Below the pieces are notes generated by a model that was not told the origin of the DNA, searched no databases, and saw only the letters and a list, made by a program, of their open reading frames with translations. A stretch of 64,000 nt of DNA from Haloferax marisrubri (GTDB lineage: Archaea; Halobacteriota; Halobacteria; Halobacteriales; Haloferacaceae): assembly GCF_001469875.2 (NCBI RefSeq), contig NZ_LOPW02000018.1:126239-190238 (forward strand). The letters are read 5' to 3'. The position numbers and the translations under genes are program-made. Numbering within the stretch: position 1 is the stretch's first letter; every line of letters begins with the position of its first letter. This document shows, piece by piece, positions 1-8,163 of the stretch.

Positions 1-1
1 G

Positions 2-133
2 CCGACCGCCGTCTCCTCGTTCATCTATGCGAACGAACTCGGGGGCGACGCCGACCTCGCGTCGATGAACGTGTTCGCCACCACCGCCGTCTCGGTCGCG
101 ACGCTCTTCGTCGTCCTCCAGTTCCTGCTCTGA
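2..133 (+). CDS. C-terminal end of a probable AEC-family transporter (partial)
   Basis: The window opens inside this gene; 43 codons are readable before the TGA at 131-133. The tail contains PTAVSSFIYA, a GGD turn, a Thr/Val-rich stretch and a final hydrophobic helix ending VVLQFLL. This order, with the protein stopping directly at the end of a membrane helix, resembles the C-terminus of auxin-efflux-carrier (AEC) permeases, which move organic acids. A permease of that kind beside sugar-acid enzymes would be sensible, but with only 43 residues the family call is tentative and any polytopic transporter remains possible. Confidence 0.45.
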   Translation, partial: PTAVSSFIYANELGGDADLASMNVFATTAVSVATLFVVLQFLL

Positions 134-241
134 GTCGGCGGCGCACCGTCGGTATCCCTTCCGAATCTCACGAATTCGCTTCTCTCACGCCTTGGGACGG
201 TCACGAGCGCGCGCCGAGCGTCGCCGTTCGGCATGAGAAGC

Positions 242-249
242 TTACTTAG
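242..249 (+). promoter_or_regulatory. Probable TATA box for the aldehyde dehydrogenase gene
   Basis: TTACTTAG lies 26-33 bases before the ATG at 275, the spacing expected for a leaderless haloarchaeal transcript. It supports ATG 275 over the in-frame ATG at 233, which would lie upstream of the box. A GGTGTGCATGG stretch follows at 255-265 and resembles half of a motif seen at two other promoters in this locus. Confidence 0.5.
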
Positions 250-274
250 TGATGGGTGTGCATGGCTAGGTCGA

Positions 275-1726
275 ATGTCGAGAACTTACGGTAACTTCAT
301 CGACGGCGAATGGACCGACTCCCAGTCGGGAGAGACGTTCGAAGTGACGAACCCCGCGGCGGCCGACGAAGTCGTCAGCGTTCACCCGGCGTCCTCCGAA
401 GCGGACGTCGAGGCGGCGCTCGACGCGGCCGTCGCCGCACAGGACGAGTGGGCGTCGACGCCCGGTCCGTCCCGCGGCGCGATTCTCCGCGAGGCCGGCA
501 ACAACCTCGAAGCTCGGAAGGAGGAGGCGACCGAAGTACTCGTCCGCGAGGAGGGCAAGACGCGCTCCGAGGCGGGCGGCGAGGTACAGCGCGCCATCGA
601 CATCTTCCACTACTACGGCGCGAAGGCGCGTGACTTCGGCGGCACCGTCAAGTCCGCGAGCGCCCCCGGGAAGGACCTCTACACGAAGCACGAACCCCTC
701 GGCACGGTCGCGCTCATCACGCCGTGGAACTACCCCATCGCCATCCCGGTCTGGAAGCTCGCCCCGGCGCTCGCCGCCGGCAACACGGTCGTCCTCAAGC
801 CGGCGTCCGAGGCACCGGCCGTCGTCTCCATCGTCCTCGAATGCCTCGACGACGCGGGCCTCCCGGCCGGCGTGGCGAACACCATCACCGGCTCCGGGAG
901 CGAGGTCGGCGGCCCGCTCATCGAGAGCGAGCGCATCGACGGCGTCTCCTTCACCGGCAGCACCGCCGTGGGGACGATGGTCGCCGAGACGGCCGCGGTC
1001 GACCTCAAGCGCGTCCAGTGTGAGATGGGCGGGAAGAACCCGACCGTCGTGATGCCCAGCGCGGACATCGAAGACGCCGCCGAGACCGTCGGCGTCGGCG
1101 CGTTCGGCACGACCGGCCAGTCGTGTACGGCCACCTCGCGCGCCATCGTCCACGAGGACGTGTACGACGAGTTCGTCGCGGCCGTCTCCGACTACGCAGA
1201 CTCGCTCGTCGTCGGCGACGGCCTCGACGACTCCGACATGGGCCCGCACGTCTCCGAGAACGAACTCTCTTCGACGCTCGAATACATCGACATCGGTGCC
1301 TCGGAGGGCGCGACGCTCGAAGCCGGCGGGAGCCGGCTCTCCGGCGACGACTACGACGACGGCTACTTCGTCGAGCCGACCGTGTTCTCCGGCGTCGAAA
1401 ACGACGCTCGCATCGCCCAAGAGGAGATTTTCGGCCCCGTGCTCGCGGTCGTCAAGGCCGACTCCTTCGAGGACGCGCTCGACCTCGCCAACGACGTTGA
1501 CTACGGCCTGTCGGCCAGCATCGTCACGCAGGACCTCAGCGAGGGCAAGCGCTTCGTCAACGAGGTCGAAGCGGGCGTCGCGAAAATCAACGAGAAGACG
1601 ACCGGCCTCGAACTCCACGTCCCCTTCGGCGGCTACAAGGACTCGTCCACCAATACGTACCGCGAGCAGGGCGACGCCGGCCTCGACTTCTTCTCGTCTG
1701 TGAAGACCATCTACGAGAACTACTGA
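275..1726 (+). CDS. NAD(P)-dependent aldehyde dehydrogenase, possibly 2,5-dioxovalerate or lactaldehyde dehydrogenase
   Basis: A full-length (483 aa) aldehyde dehydrogenase that would oxidise an aldehyde to an acid with NAD(P)+. Visible family marks are TPWNYP near the cofactor site, SFTGS in the Rossmann domain, EMGGKNP carrying the general-base Glu, GQSCTATSR with the catalytic Cys, and EIFGPVL near the C-terminus. ATG 275 is chosen because a TATA-like box sits 26-33 bases upstream. The sequence looks like the alpha-ketoglutarate-semialdehyde (2,5-dioxovalerate) dehydrogenases of haloarchaeal sugar-acid pathways, such as XacF of Haloferax volcanii, and it is convergent with an IclR gene. 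In a rhamnose setting L-lactaldehyde is another possible substrate, although no aldolase that would form it is seen here. Family is secure, substrate is not. Confidence 0.85.
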   Translation: MSRTYGNFIDGEWTDSQSGETFEVTNPAAADEVVSVHPASSEADVEAALDAAVAAQDEWASTPGPSRGAILREAGNNLEARKEEATEVLVREEGKTRSEAGGEVQRAIDIFHYYGAKARDFGGTVKSASAPGKDLYTKHEPLGTVALITPWNYPIAIPVWKLAPALAAGNTVVLKPASEAPAVVSIVLECLDDAGLPAGVANTITGSGSEVGGPLIESERIDGVSFTGSTAVGTMVAETAAVDLKRVQCEMGGKNPTVVMPSADIEDAAETVGVGAFGTTGQSCTATSRAIVHEDVYDEFVAAVSDYADSLVVGDGLDDSDMGPHVSENELSSTLEYIDIGASEGATLEAGGSRLSGDDYDDGYFVEPTVFSGVENDARIAQEEIFGPVLAVVKADSFEDALDLANDVDYGLSASIVTQDLSEGKRFVNEVEAGVAKINEKTTGLELHVPFGGYKDSSTNTYREQGDAGLDFFSSVKTIYENY

Positions 1727-1745
1727 GCCGCGGGCCCCTCCGCGC

Positions 1746-2519
1746 TCAGGAGAACTTCGTGTTCAGTTCGATGACGTTCGCGGCGCTCTGGACGTAGTCC
1801 GCGAGTTCGCCGTGCAGGCGGTCCTCGGTGAACCGGCTCGACGGACCGGTGATGCTAATCGCGCCGAGGATGGTCTCGTCGTTCTTGACGGGTGCGGAGA
1901 CACAGCGCAGGCCGTTGATGTTCTCCTCGTCGTCGATGCCGTACCCCCGCTCGCGAATCGCTTCGAGTTCCTCGAACAGCTCCTCGGGACCGGTGATGGT
2001 GTTCGCCGTCTTGGGTTCGTACTCCATCGCCGCCGCGATTTCCTCGATGCGCTCGGGGGGCAGGTACGCGAGAATCGTCTTGCCCAGCGACGTGGAGTAC
2101 ATCGGCTGTTGTGTCCCCACCCGAGACAGCGTCTCGACGGCGTGTTCGCCCTGCGCCTTGTGGAGGTACGAGACCTTTCCGTACTCTTCGACACCGAACT
2201 GGACGATTTCCCCCGTCTCCTCGGCCAGCGAATCGACCTCCTTTTGGACGATGTCGAAGTTCCCTATCTGGTCGCGGACGTGCGAGGCGACGTCGAGGAA
2301 CCGCAGGCCGAGTCGGTAGCCGTCACCCTCGCGCACGATGACGCGCCGCTCTTCGAGCGTCCGGAGGTGGCTGTGGACGGTGCTCTTCGAGTGCCCGAGC
2401 TCGTCGGCGATTCTCGTCACGCCGATGCCCGCTTCCTCCTGCAGGAGGTCGATGATATTGAACGCTATCTGGACCGAGCGGATTGTTCGACCGGGGCGTT
2501 TGTTCGGTTGGGGGCTCAT
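1746..2519 (-). CDS. IclR-family transcriptional regulator
   Basis: A 257-aa regulator with an N-terminal winged helix-turn-helix (about residues 12-70, with ITRIADELG-like and KSTVHSHLRTLE helices) and a C-terminal IclR effector domain (about 85-255, including TSLGKTILAYLPPE, RERGYGIDDEE and GLRCVSAPV). IclR proteins in haloarchaea often control local sugar-catabolic genes as activators or repressors. It is convergent with the aldehyde dehydrogenase, 19 bases apart, and divergent from the glycuronyl hydrolase at 2706, so the 186-base gap 2520-2705 is its most likely target. The ALDH/IclR pairing recalls xacF/xacR of H. volcanii, but this is a memory of gene order, not an alignment. Effector unknown. 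Confidence 0.85.
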   Translation of the reverse strand: MSPQPNKRPGRTIRSVQIAFNIIDLLQEEAGIGVTRIADELGHSKSTVHSHLRTLEERRVIVREGDGYRLGLRFLDVASHVRDQIGNFDIVQKEVDSLAEETGEIVQFGVEEYGKVSYLHKAQGEHAVETLSRVGTQQPMYSTSLGKTILAYLPPERIEEIAAAMEYEPKTANTITGPEELFEELEAIRERGYGIDDEENINGLRCVSAPVKNDETILGAISITGPSSRFTEDRLHGELADYVQSAANVIELNTKFS

Positions 2520-2705
2520 GGTGTGGTAGTCGAACCAGAGCCGTATATATCTGTTCCCGCCTGGGGAACGTGTCTGTCGCGGCGAACGAGTGTTTCGGAG
2601 TGTTCAGACCGACAGACCGGCGCGTACCGGCCGCCTTCCCGCGGTGGCGCGTCGCCATGGGATACATTTTTCATCCCTGCACGTCTTCGTGTGGGTACTG
2701 TACTC

Positions 2706-3773
2706 ATGCCAGCAGACGAGCTTACACCAGTCCAGCGCGCCGCGTCGTATCTCCGGTCGCTGGACATCGACGGTCAGTCGTGGATAACCGGCGTCGCCAT
2801 CAACGGCCTGCTCGCCGAGGGGGGAGACGAGTCGGTCGAGCGCGCGAAGCACCTCGTCGACACCGCGGTGGCGACCCAGAACGACGCCGGGCAGTTGAGC
2901 TACGGCCCGAGCTACCCGATAGAGGTCTTCAGCCACGGCCGCGAGTACGAGGCGAGCTGGGAGTTGACTGTCAAGAAGTGCATGAACACGAACAACAGCA
3001 CCGCCATCGGTCACGGCGTCCTCGACTTCTACGACCGGACGGGCGAGGAGCGCTACCTCGACGCGGCCGAACGCGCGTACGAGTCACTTCTGTCCTTCGA
3101 GCGGACCGAAGACGGCGGCATCCCCCACCACGACCCCGAACTCGCGGGCATCAAGTCGCTGTGGATCGACTCCGTCTACATGATGTGCCCCTTCCTCGCC
3201 CGCTACGGCGAGGCCGCGGGCGACGACGACGCCTTCGACGAGGCGGTCGAGCAGATTCTGATTCACGCCGCGCACCTCCGCGACGACCACACGGGGCTGT
3301 TCCGGCACATCTGGGTCGAACAGCCGAACCACTACCCGCAGGGCGCGTTCTGGGCGCGCGGCAACGGCTGGGCCGCCGCCGCCTCGGCGGACGTGCTCGA
3401 ACGGCTCCCCGAGGACCACCCGAAGCGCGACGACCTCCTCGACCTGTTCCGGTCGCACTGCGAGGCGCTCCTCCCGCTGCAGGACGGCAGCGGCTTCTGG
3501 CACAACCTCGTCGACGACCCGCACACGCCGCTTGAGTCGTCGGGGACGCTCATGTTCGCCTACGCGTTCGCCCGCGGCATCGACCTCGGCATCCTCGACG
3601 AGGAGACCTACCGCCAACCCGCCGAAGACGGACTCGCGGCCGTCTCCCGCGTCGTCGGCGATGAGGGCGCAGTCAACCGCGTCGCCGGCCCGCCGGGCGG
3701 CCCCGAGGCACCCCTGACGGACACGCCATACGGCCAAGGGTGGTTCCTCATGGCCGCGGCCGCGCTCGACTAA
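2706..3773 (+). CDS. GH88/GH105-family unsaturated glycuronyl (rhamnogalacturonyl) hydrolase
   Basis: A 355-aa (alpha/alpha)6-barrel type hydrolase expected to remove a 4,5-unsaturated uronic acid from the end of oligosaccharides made by polysaccharide lyases. Family marks are the KSLWIDSVYMMCPFLARYG region with the conserved Asp (about residue 160), the FWARGNGWAA motif (about 217-226), HNLVDDP, and SSGTLMFAYAFARGI. Length matches the YteR/GH105 group. There is no signal peptide, so the enzyme is cytoplasmic and needs imported oligosaccharides. Its setting, with a GH78 rhamnosidase, RhaM and a sugar ABC importer, favours rhamnogalacturonan- or ulvan-derived substrates. No extracellular lyase is seen in the window. 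GH88 and GH105 cannot be separated by eye. Confidence 0.78.
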   Translation: MPADELTPVQRAASYLRSLDIDGQSWITGVAINGLLAEGGDESVERAKHLVDTAVATQNDAGQLSYGPSYPIEVFSHGREYEASWELTVKKCMNTNNSTAIGHGVLDFYDRTGEERYLDAAERAYESLLSFERTEDGGIPHHDPELAGIKSLWIDSVYMMCPFLARYGEAAGDDDAFDEAVEQILIHAAHLRDDHTGLFRHIWVEQPNHYPQGAFWARGNGWAAAASADVLERLPEDHPKRDDLLDLFRSHCEALLPLQDGSGFWHNLVDDPHTPLESSGTLMFAYAFARGIDLGILDEETYRQPAEDGLAAVSRVVGDEGAVNRVAGPPGGPEAPLTDTPYGQGWFLMAAAALD

Positions 3774-3867
3774 CCTCTCGGTATCCTTCTCGACTCTTTC
3801 TGGGCCGACACCACAGTTATGCGCCCCGGCGTACATTGACGAACGAACGCGAGCAATAGGACACACT

Positions 3868-4965
3868 ATGACTTATCAAGCAGGCATCATCGGAACGGGC
3901 GGCATCGCAGGGATGGGTATCCTCGGCATGCACGACGAGGAGGCCATCGGCAGAGAGAAAATCGACGCGAGCCACGCGGGCGGCTACGCCGCGACCGACG
4001 ACGTCGAACTCGTCGCCGTCGCCGACGTGGACGAGTCGAAACTGGACACCTTCGGCGAAGCGTGGGACATCCCCGCCGACCGCCGGTACGTCGGCCACGA
4101 GGCGATGCTCGAAGCCGAGGACCTCGATGCCGTGTCGGTCTGCACCCCGTCGTTCCTCCACCGCGACCACGTCGTCGACGCCGCGCGCTCCGCGGCCGAC
4201 CCGTCTGTCATCTGGTGCGAGAAACCCATCGCGTCGTCCGTCAGCGACGCCGAGGAGATGGTCGCCGTCTGCGACGAGACCGACACGGAACTCGTCATCA
4301 ACCACTCGTTCCGGTTTACGGACAAGCTTCGCCGACTCCGCGACCTCGTCCGCGAGGAAGGCATTCTCGGCGACGTGAAGTCCGTGAGCGCGCAGTACCG
4401 GATGGAACTCATGCGGAACTCCACGCACGTCCTCGACACGCTCGTCTACCTCCTCGACGCGCGGGCGTCGCGGGTGAGCGGTCACATCACCGGGGAGAAC
4501 GAGGCGCTCGACGCGCTGGACGCTACTGAGTCGGTCGTCGACGCCGGCGGCGGCGGCCACGTCGTCATGGACGACGGCACGTTCGTCACCGTGGACTGCA
4601 CGATTCCGCGCGACGTCTCCTCGATGACGCTGAGTTTCATCGGCACCGAGGGCAAACTATACATGAACAACGACGACGGCGAGTGGCGCTACTGGTCGCT
4701 CGAAGACGGCGAACACGTCGAGCGACCGCTTCCCGGCATCGAGGGCGCGTGGACGTGGGAATCGGACTACAAGGGGTCGTTCGCCAACGCGGCGGCCCAC
4801 GTGCAGGACCTCCTCGACGGACAGGCGGAGAACTACTCGCCCGGCGTCGCGGCGACTCGCTCGCTCGAAATCATCGTCGGGTTCTACCTCTCGCACTACA
4901 CCGATTCGACGGTCGATATCCCGCTTCCAGGGCCGCTCCGCGAGGTGCCTATCACGTCGTGGTGA
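3868..4965 (+). CDS. Gfo/Idh/MocA-family oxidoreductase
   Basis: A 365-aa NAD(P)-dependent sugar or sugar-acid dehydrogenase. The N-terminus has the Rossmann dinucleotide motif GIIGTGGIAGMG, followed by VELVAVADVDESK, DAVSVCTPSFLH and the family's EKPIA motif (about residues 118-122); the C-terminal half is the usual substrate-binding alpha/beta domain. There is an extended 20-residue insertion after the glycine motif (HDEEAIGREKIDASHAGG), seen in some members. In H. volcanii a member of this family (XacA) oxidises an aldose at C1, so this protein is one candidate for a sugar 1-dehydrogenase here. It lies 94 bases after the glycuronyl hydrolase on the same strand. Substrate unassigned. Confidence 0.8.
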   Translation: MTYQAGIIGTGGIAGMGILGMHDEEAIGREKIDASHAGGYAATDDVELVAVADVDESKLDTFGEAWDIPADRRYVGHEAMLEAEDLDAVSVCTPSFLHRDHVVDAARSAADPSVIWCEKPIASSVSDAEEMVAVCDETDTELVINHSFRFTDKLRRLRDLVREEGILGDVKSVSAQYRMELMRNSTHVLDTLVYLLDARASRVSGHITGENEALDALDATESVVDAGGGGHVVMDDGTFVTVDCTIPRDVSSMTLSFIGTEGKLYMNNDDGEWRYWSLEDGEHVERPLPGIEGAWTWESDYKGSFANAAAHVQDLLDGQAENYSPGVAATRSLEIIVGFYLSHYTDSTVDIPLPGPLREVPITSW

Positions 4966-5506
4966 GGCGCGGTCGGTCGGTCAGTCGCTCACGCCGGAAA
5001 GACTTCCGGTATGGCCGGATGGTCTCTTGGCGCCGGTTCTCGAACTGAATTGGGCGTATATTGCGGATAGAGGCCCACATAGTGCAGTATCGCGTTTTCA
5101 ATTGCTCTCTCCCGCGTTGGTCTTCTCGTCCGGCCGGTCGAATCTGCGCTTCGGGATATATCCGCGTCACTCCGCGTAGAAACAATTCCAAATTACAATT
5201 CTATGGTAGTAATGATTAGGGGCGTACAACCCGTTTGGACGGCAATCGCGTACATCGAGCCGTCGTACCACTCGGTTAGCGGATGACGCTCCACGGTCGA
5301 TTCGAGCCGCGCCGATTTTCCGCCAGTGGCGGATACGTATCCGGAAGGACCGGAGCGAACGGTTATCCCGGAAAACGGCTATTTGTGCGCCGCTACTCCG
5401 CGGTAAATGCGACTTTGGGGTAATTCGTCCAGTACTGTTCCCGGTGAGAAATTCATCGCTGATGGCGGACGCTCCGCCATGGCCGGACAACTGTCCCCTT
5501 CGAGCG
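4966..5506. other. 541-base intergenic gap without a recognisable gene
   Basis: No reading frame here looks like a haloarchaeal protein; predicted peptides are basic and Cys/Arg-rich, unlike the acidic neighbours. The composition is uneven: a strongly A/T-rich patch at about 5178-5218 interrupts GC-rich sequence. It may be decayed DNA or hold an unrecognised RNA, but I see no conserved structure. Confidence 0.5.
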
Positions 5507-5809
5507 TCAGATCATCCGATAGACTTCGTCCATCCAACTGTCGTCGGTCTCGACGGTGATGCCGCTCATGAGCTCCGCCCAGTCGGCTTGTGCCTCGCTG
5601 TTGTCCATCACCTCTTGGATGGCCTCCGGGTCGTCGACCTCCATGAAGCCGAAGACGTGGCCGTCCTTCTCGAAGACGCTGTAGGTCTGTAGCCCGGCGT
5701 CGGAGTCCAGGTAGGCGGATTCGAGCGCCTCGGGGACGTTCTCGTGTTTCGTTCGGTACTCCTCTCGCTTGCCGTCCTTTATCTCAAGGTGGAACGCGAT
5801 TCGCGCCAT
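5507..5809 (-). CDS. rhaM: L-rhamnose mutarotase
   Basis: A 100-aa protein matching the RhaM/YiiL family in length and motifs. It interconverts alpha- and beta-L-rhamnose, supplying the anomer used by the first catabolic enzyme. Diagnostic segments are EEYRTKHENVPEAL (compare EEYQRRHNPIWPEL, as I recall it, in E. coli RhaM, with the active-site Tyr and His), FGFMEVDDPEA, QADWAELM (compare QRWWKYM) and MDEVYRM near the C-terminus. The start at 5809 has a TATA-like box on the minus strand (5836-5841, about 30 bases upstream). It is divergently transcribed from the lactonase gene and is one of the strongest indications that this locus handles L-rhamnose. Confidence 0.85.
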   Translation of the reverse strand: MARIAFHLEIKDGKREEYRTKHENVPEALESAYLDSDAGLQTYSVFEKDGHVFGFMEVDDPEAIQEVMDNSEAQADWAELMSGITVETDDSWMDEVYRMI

Positions 5810-5888
5810 ACGACCCCCGATTCGACGGCACCCGTCTTAGCTCTTCGGCGGGTAAGATTTAGTACGGGGTCGCCCGTCATCGACTGTA
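5810..5888. promoter_or_regulatory. Divergent promoter region between rhaM and the lactonase gene
   Basis: In 79 bases there are two face-away TATA-like boxes at the right spacing: AGATTTAG at 5855-5862 for the plus-strand ATG at 5889 (27-34 bases) and GCTAAG on the minus strand at 5836-5841 for the start at 5809 (27-32 bases). Both transcripts would be leaderless and could share a regulator bound between the boxes. Confidence 0.55.
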
Positions 5889-6758
5889 ATGATAGATACC
5901 CACACCCACGCGTGGGGAGCCGCGAGCCCGGAGCATCCGTGGACCAACGGCCCCATCTTGGACCTCGTGGACAGCTTCGACGTGCACACCGTCTACACCG
6001 CCGAGCGCCTGCTCGCCGACATGGACCGAAACGGCGTGGACGAGGCGGTCGTCGTGGGCTACCCTATCTGCGACTGGACGGACAACTGGTACACCCGACG
6101 GGTCGCCGCCGAGTACGACCGACTCCACGGCATCGTGATGCTCGACCCCTTCGCCGACGACGCCGTCGAGCGCCTCGACCGCTGCATGGAGACCGACGGC
6201 GTCCTCGGCTTCCGACTCGGCGCTGCCTGCCCGTACGACCGGATGTGGGAGACGTTCGACCCGAGCGTGACGTGGCTCCGAGAGAGCATCGAGGAGACCG
6301 CCTTCTGGGAGGCCGCGGTCGAACACGACGCCGCCGTCCAGATTCTCTGCGACCACGGCCAACTCGACCAGGCGCTCGACCTCGTCGAGGCGTATCCCGA
6401 ACTCACCTACCTGTTCGACCACTTCGCTCACGCCGGCCCCGAGACGCCCACCGACGAGGGCACGTTCAGCCGGTTCGCCGACCTCGCGGAACACGACTCG
6501 GTCGCGGTGAAGGTCTCGGAAATCGTCCACATGTCGGACTCGGCGTTCCCCTACGTCGACATGCACGACCACGTCCGGTGGCTCCTCGACACCTTCGGGC
6601 GCGAGCGGGTCGTCTGGGGCTCGGACTACCCCAACGTCAGCGACGTCGCCAGCTACGCCGAGGCGTGTAACTGGCTCAAGCAGGTCGACTCGCTGTCGGA
6701 GGCCGACCGGTCGTGGCTGACCGGGAAGTCGTTCCGGCGGCACGTCGACCTCGGGTGA
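5889..6758 (+). CDS. Amidohydrolase_2-family lactonase, probable L-rhamnono-1,4-lactonase
   Basis: A 289-aa TIM-barrel metallo-hydrolase of the amidohydrolase-2 family. It opens with the metal-binding HxH in IDTHTHAWG (residues 4-6), has DRNGVDEAVVVG, FDHFAHAG (about residue 178) and the C-terminal Asp in WGSDYPNV (about 241-248). Relatives hydrolyse L-fucono-, L-rhamnono- and galactarolactones to the open acids. Beside RhaM, a rhamnonate dehydratase-like enzyme and an FAH hydrolase, the natural role is hydrolysis of L-rhamnono-1,4-lactone to L-rhamnonate. A TATA-like box at 5855-5862 supports the start. Substrate is inferred from context; 2-pyrone-4,6-dicarboxylate-type hydrolases belong to the same superfamily. 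Confidence 0.72.
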   Translation: MIDTHTHAWGAASPEHPWTNGPILDLVDSFDVHTVYTAERLLADMDRNGVDEAVVVGYPICDWTDNWYTRRVAAEYDRLHGIVMLDPFADDAVERLDRCMETDGVLGFRLGAACPYDRMWETFDPSVTWLRESIEETAFWEAAVEHDAAVQILCDHGQLDQALDLVEAYPELTYLFDHFAHAGPETPTDEGTFSRFADLAEHDSVAVKVSEIVHMSDSAFPYVDMHDHVRWLLDTFGRERVVWGSDYPNVSDVASYAEACNWLKQVDSLSEADRSWLTGKSFRRHVDLG

Positions 6759-6833
6759 GCCGCCGTCTTATGGTTCGTGCTGGCGGACGCGGGGCGTGTC
6801 GCCGGATATAGCCGACAGCTCGCCCCGTGTAGC

Positions 6834-6849
6834 CGCGGCTTCAGCCGCG
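6834..6849. repeat. GC-rich hairpin between the lactonase and alcohol dehydrogenase genes
   Basis: CGCGGCT (6834-6840) and AGCCGCG (6843-6849) are perfect inverted copies separated by two bases, so a 6-bp stem with a four-base TTCA loop can form. It lies about 75 bases after the lactonase stop and 93 bases before the next ATG. It could end the upstream transcript, though no T-tract follows. Confidence 0.35.
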
Positions 6850-6881
6850 CTATCACCGAAATTCTCCGCCCGCACCCAAAC

Positions 6882-6914
6882 ATATTAATCGGTGTGTTCA
6901 CATGGTGTAAACGA
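6882..6914 (+). promoter_or_regulatory. TATA box and adjacent candidate operator of the alcohol dehydrogenase gene
   Basis: ATATTAAT at 6882-6889 is followed at once by an imperfect palindrome, GTGTTCACATGGTGTAAAC (6894-6912). A very similar stretch, GTGTGGCATCGTGTAACG, sits at the same place after the TATA-like box of the FAH-hydrolase gene (20999-21016). A shared regulator, most likely an IclR protein of the locus, is the simplest explanation. Confidence 0.45.
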
Positions 6915-6941
6915 GACGAACCCACACGGTTATTCGCAACT

Positions 6942-7976
6942 ATGAAAGCCATTATTCAGACCGGGCCGCGCTCGGTAGAGACACAGGAGCGAGAGGTCCC
7001 CACCCCCAGTGCAGACGAACTGCTCATCAAGGTCCACACGGCGGGCCTCTGCGGCAGCGACGCCCACGCCTACAAGTACGACGGCGGCTACGAGTGGATT
7101 CCCATCCCGCGTATCATGGGCCACGAGTACTCCGGGACGGTCGCCGAGGTCGGCGGGAACGTCGAGACGTTCGAGGTCGGCGACAAGGTCGTCGAGGAGC
7201 CGATTCACGACTGCGGTCACTGCTTCCAGTGTCAGAACGGCCAGCCGAACGTCTGCCAGAACTTCTCCATCACGGGCATGCACCGCGACGGCGCGTACAC
7301 GGAGTACGTCACCGTCGCGCCCGAGCACGTCCACGCGGTGCCCGAGGGCGTTCCCCTCCGGCACGCCGCCATCACCGAGCCGACGAGCATCGCCACGCGC
7401 GCGGTCCTCGACCAGTCGGTGACGACCCCCGGCGACAACGTCCTCGTTGAGGGGCCGGGCCCCATCGGCATGCTCGTCGCCGCCGTCGCCGACTCCCTCG
7501 GCGCGAACGTCGTCGTCTCCGGGCTCGGACAGGACGCGGCGTATCGCCTCCCGCTGCTCGAAGACCTCGGCATCGACACGGTGAACCTCCAGGAGGAAGA
7601 CGGCCTCGACGAGCGGGTCGAGAGCCAGACCGACGGCATCGGTTTCGACGTGGTCTTCGACGCGACGGGCCACCACAGCGGCGTCGTCTCCGGGAACGAC
7701 GTGGTCCGCAAGGGCGGCCAAATCGTCGTCGTCGGCATCCCGAACTCCCCGAGCGAGCTCAGCCTCACGTCGACCGTCCGCGGCGAAGTCGACATCAACA
7801 CCTCCTACGGCTCGACGTGGACCAACTTCGAGCAGGCGCTTCGCCTGATGGAGCGCGGCGAAATCGCGGTCGACAAGATTCTCGACACCTCCTACAGCGT
7901 CGACGACCCGGCCGAGGCGTTCGAGGCGTTCCTCGACTCGGAGACCTGCAAGCCGGTCTTCCAGTTCGACGGCTGA
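6942..7976 (+). CDS. Zinc-dependent medium-chain alcohol/polyol dehydrogenase
   Basis: A 344-aa member of the zinc alcohol dehydrogenase family. Catalytic zinc ligands are the Cys in GLCGSDAH (about residue 36) and the His-Glu of MGHEYSG; the structural zinc site is CGHCFQCQNGQPNVC. The Rossmann motif is GPGPIG (about 170). It resembles sorbitol/threonine dehydrogenase-like enzymes that oxidise a secondary alcohol of a sugar or sugar acid with NAD(P)+. It sits between the lactonase and the rhamnonate dehydratase-like gene, and its promoter shares a motif with that of the FAH-hydrolase gene. It could therefore be the dehydrogenase for 2-keto-3-deoxy-L-rhamnonate or L-rhamnose itself. The family is clear; the step is inference. 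Confidence 0.82.
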   Translation: MKAIIQTGPRSVETQEREVPTPSADELLIKVHTAGLCGSDAHAYKYDGGYEWIPIPRIMGHEYSGTVAEVGGNVETFEVGDKVVEEPIHDCGHCFQCQNGQPNVCQNFSITGMHRDGAYTEYVTVAPEHVHAVPEGVPLRHAAITEPTSIATRAVLDQSVTTPGDNVLVEGPGPIGMLVAAVADSLGANVVVSGLGQDAAYRLPLLEDLGIDTVNLQEEDGLDERVESQTDGIGFDVVFDATGHHSGVVSGNDVVRKGGQIVVVGIPNSPSELSLTSTVRGEVDINTSYGSTWTNFEQALRLMERGEIAVDKILDTSYSVDDPAEAFEAFLDSETCKPVFQFDG

Positions 7977-8115
7977 AGCGACACGACAACAGGCACCCCA
8001 CCGAGGCGGCGCCGCCGCGTCACCGACCGATTCGGGTCTCACCGACCGACTGACGGCGGGCCGACCGACCGACGAACCAGCGACCTCTCCGGGCCACAGG
8101 TCGCCCAACGACAGA

Positions 8116-8128
8116 AACTATTTTACCC
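8116..8128 (+). promoter_or_regulatory. Possible TATA box for the rhamnonate dehydratase-like gene
   Basis: An A/T-rich AACTATTTTA element at about 8116-8126 lies some 40 bases before the ATG at 8164, leaving a short leader. It follows a 130-base gap after the alcohol dehydrogenase, so the dehydratase-LLM pair probably has its own transcript. Confidence 0.35.
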
Positions 8129-8163
8129 GTGCCGATTGGATGTGAGGTCGTACCAAACAAATC

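Noticed and set aside
266-1618. A 450-codon open frame on the minus strand opposite the aldehyde dehydrogenase
   Set aside because: It is a mirror of a GC-rich coding frame: the peptide is rich in Arg, Val and Asp repeats with no domain, while the plus strand encodes a textbook ALDH. Similar long antisense frames lie opposite most genes here.
5167-5490. A 107-codon minus-strand frame near rhaM
   Set aside because: The translated peptide is Arg/His/Ile-rich with no domain, and its region has atypical composition; no promoter or conserved start supports it.
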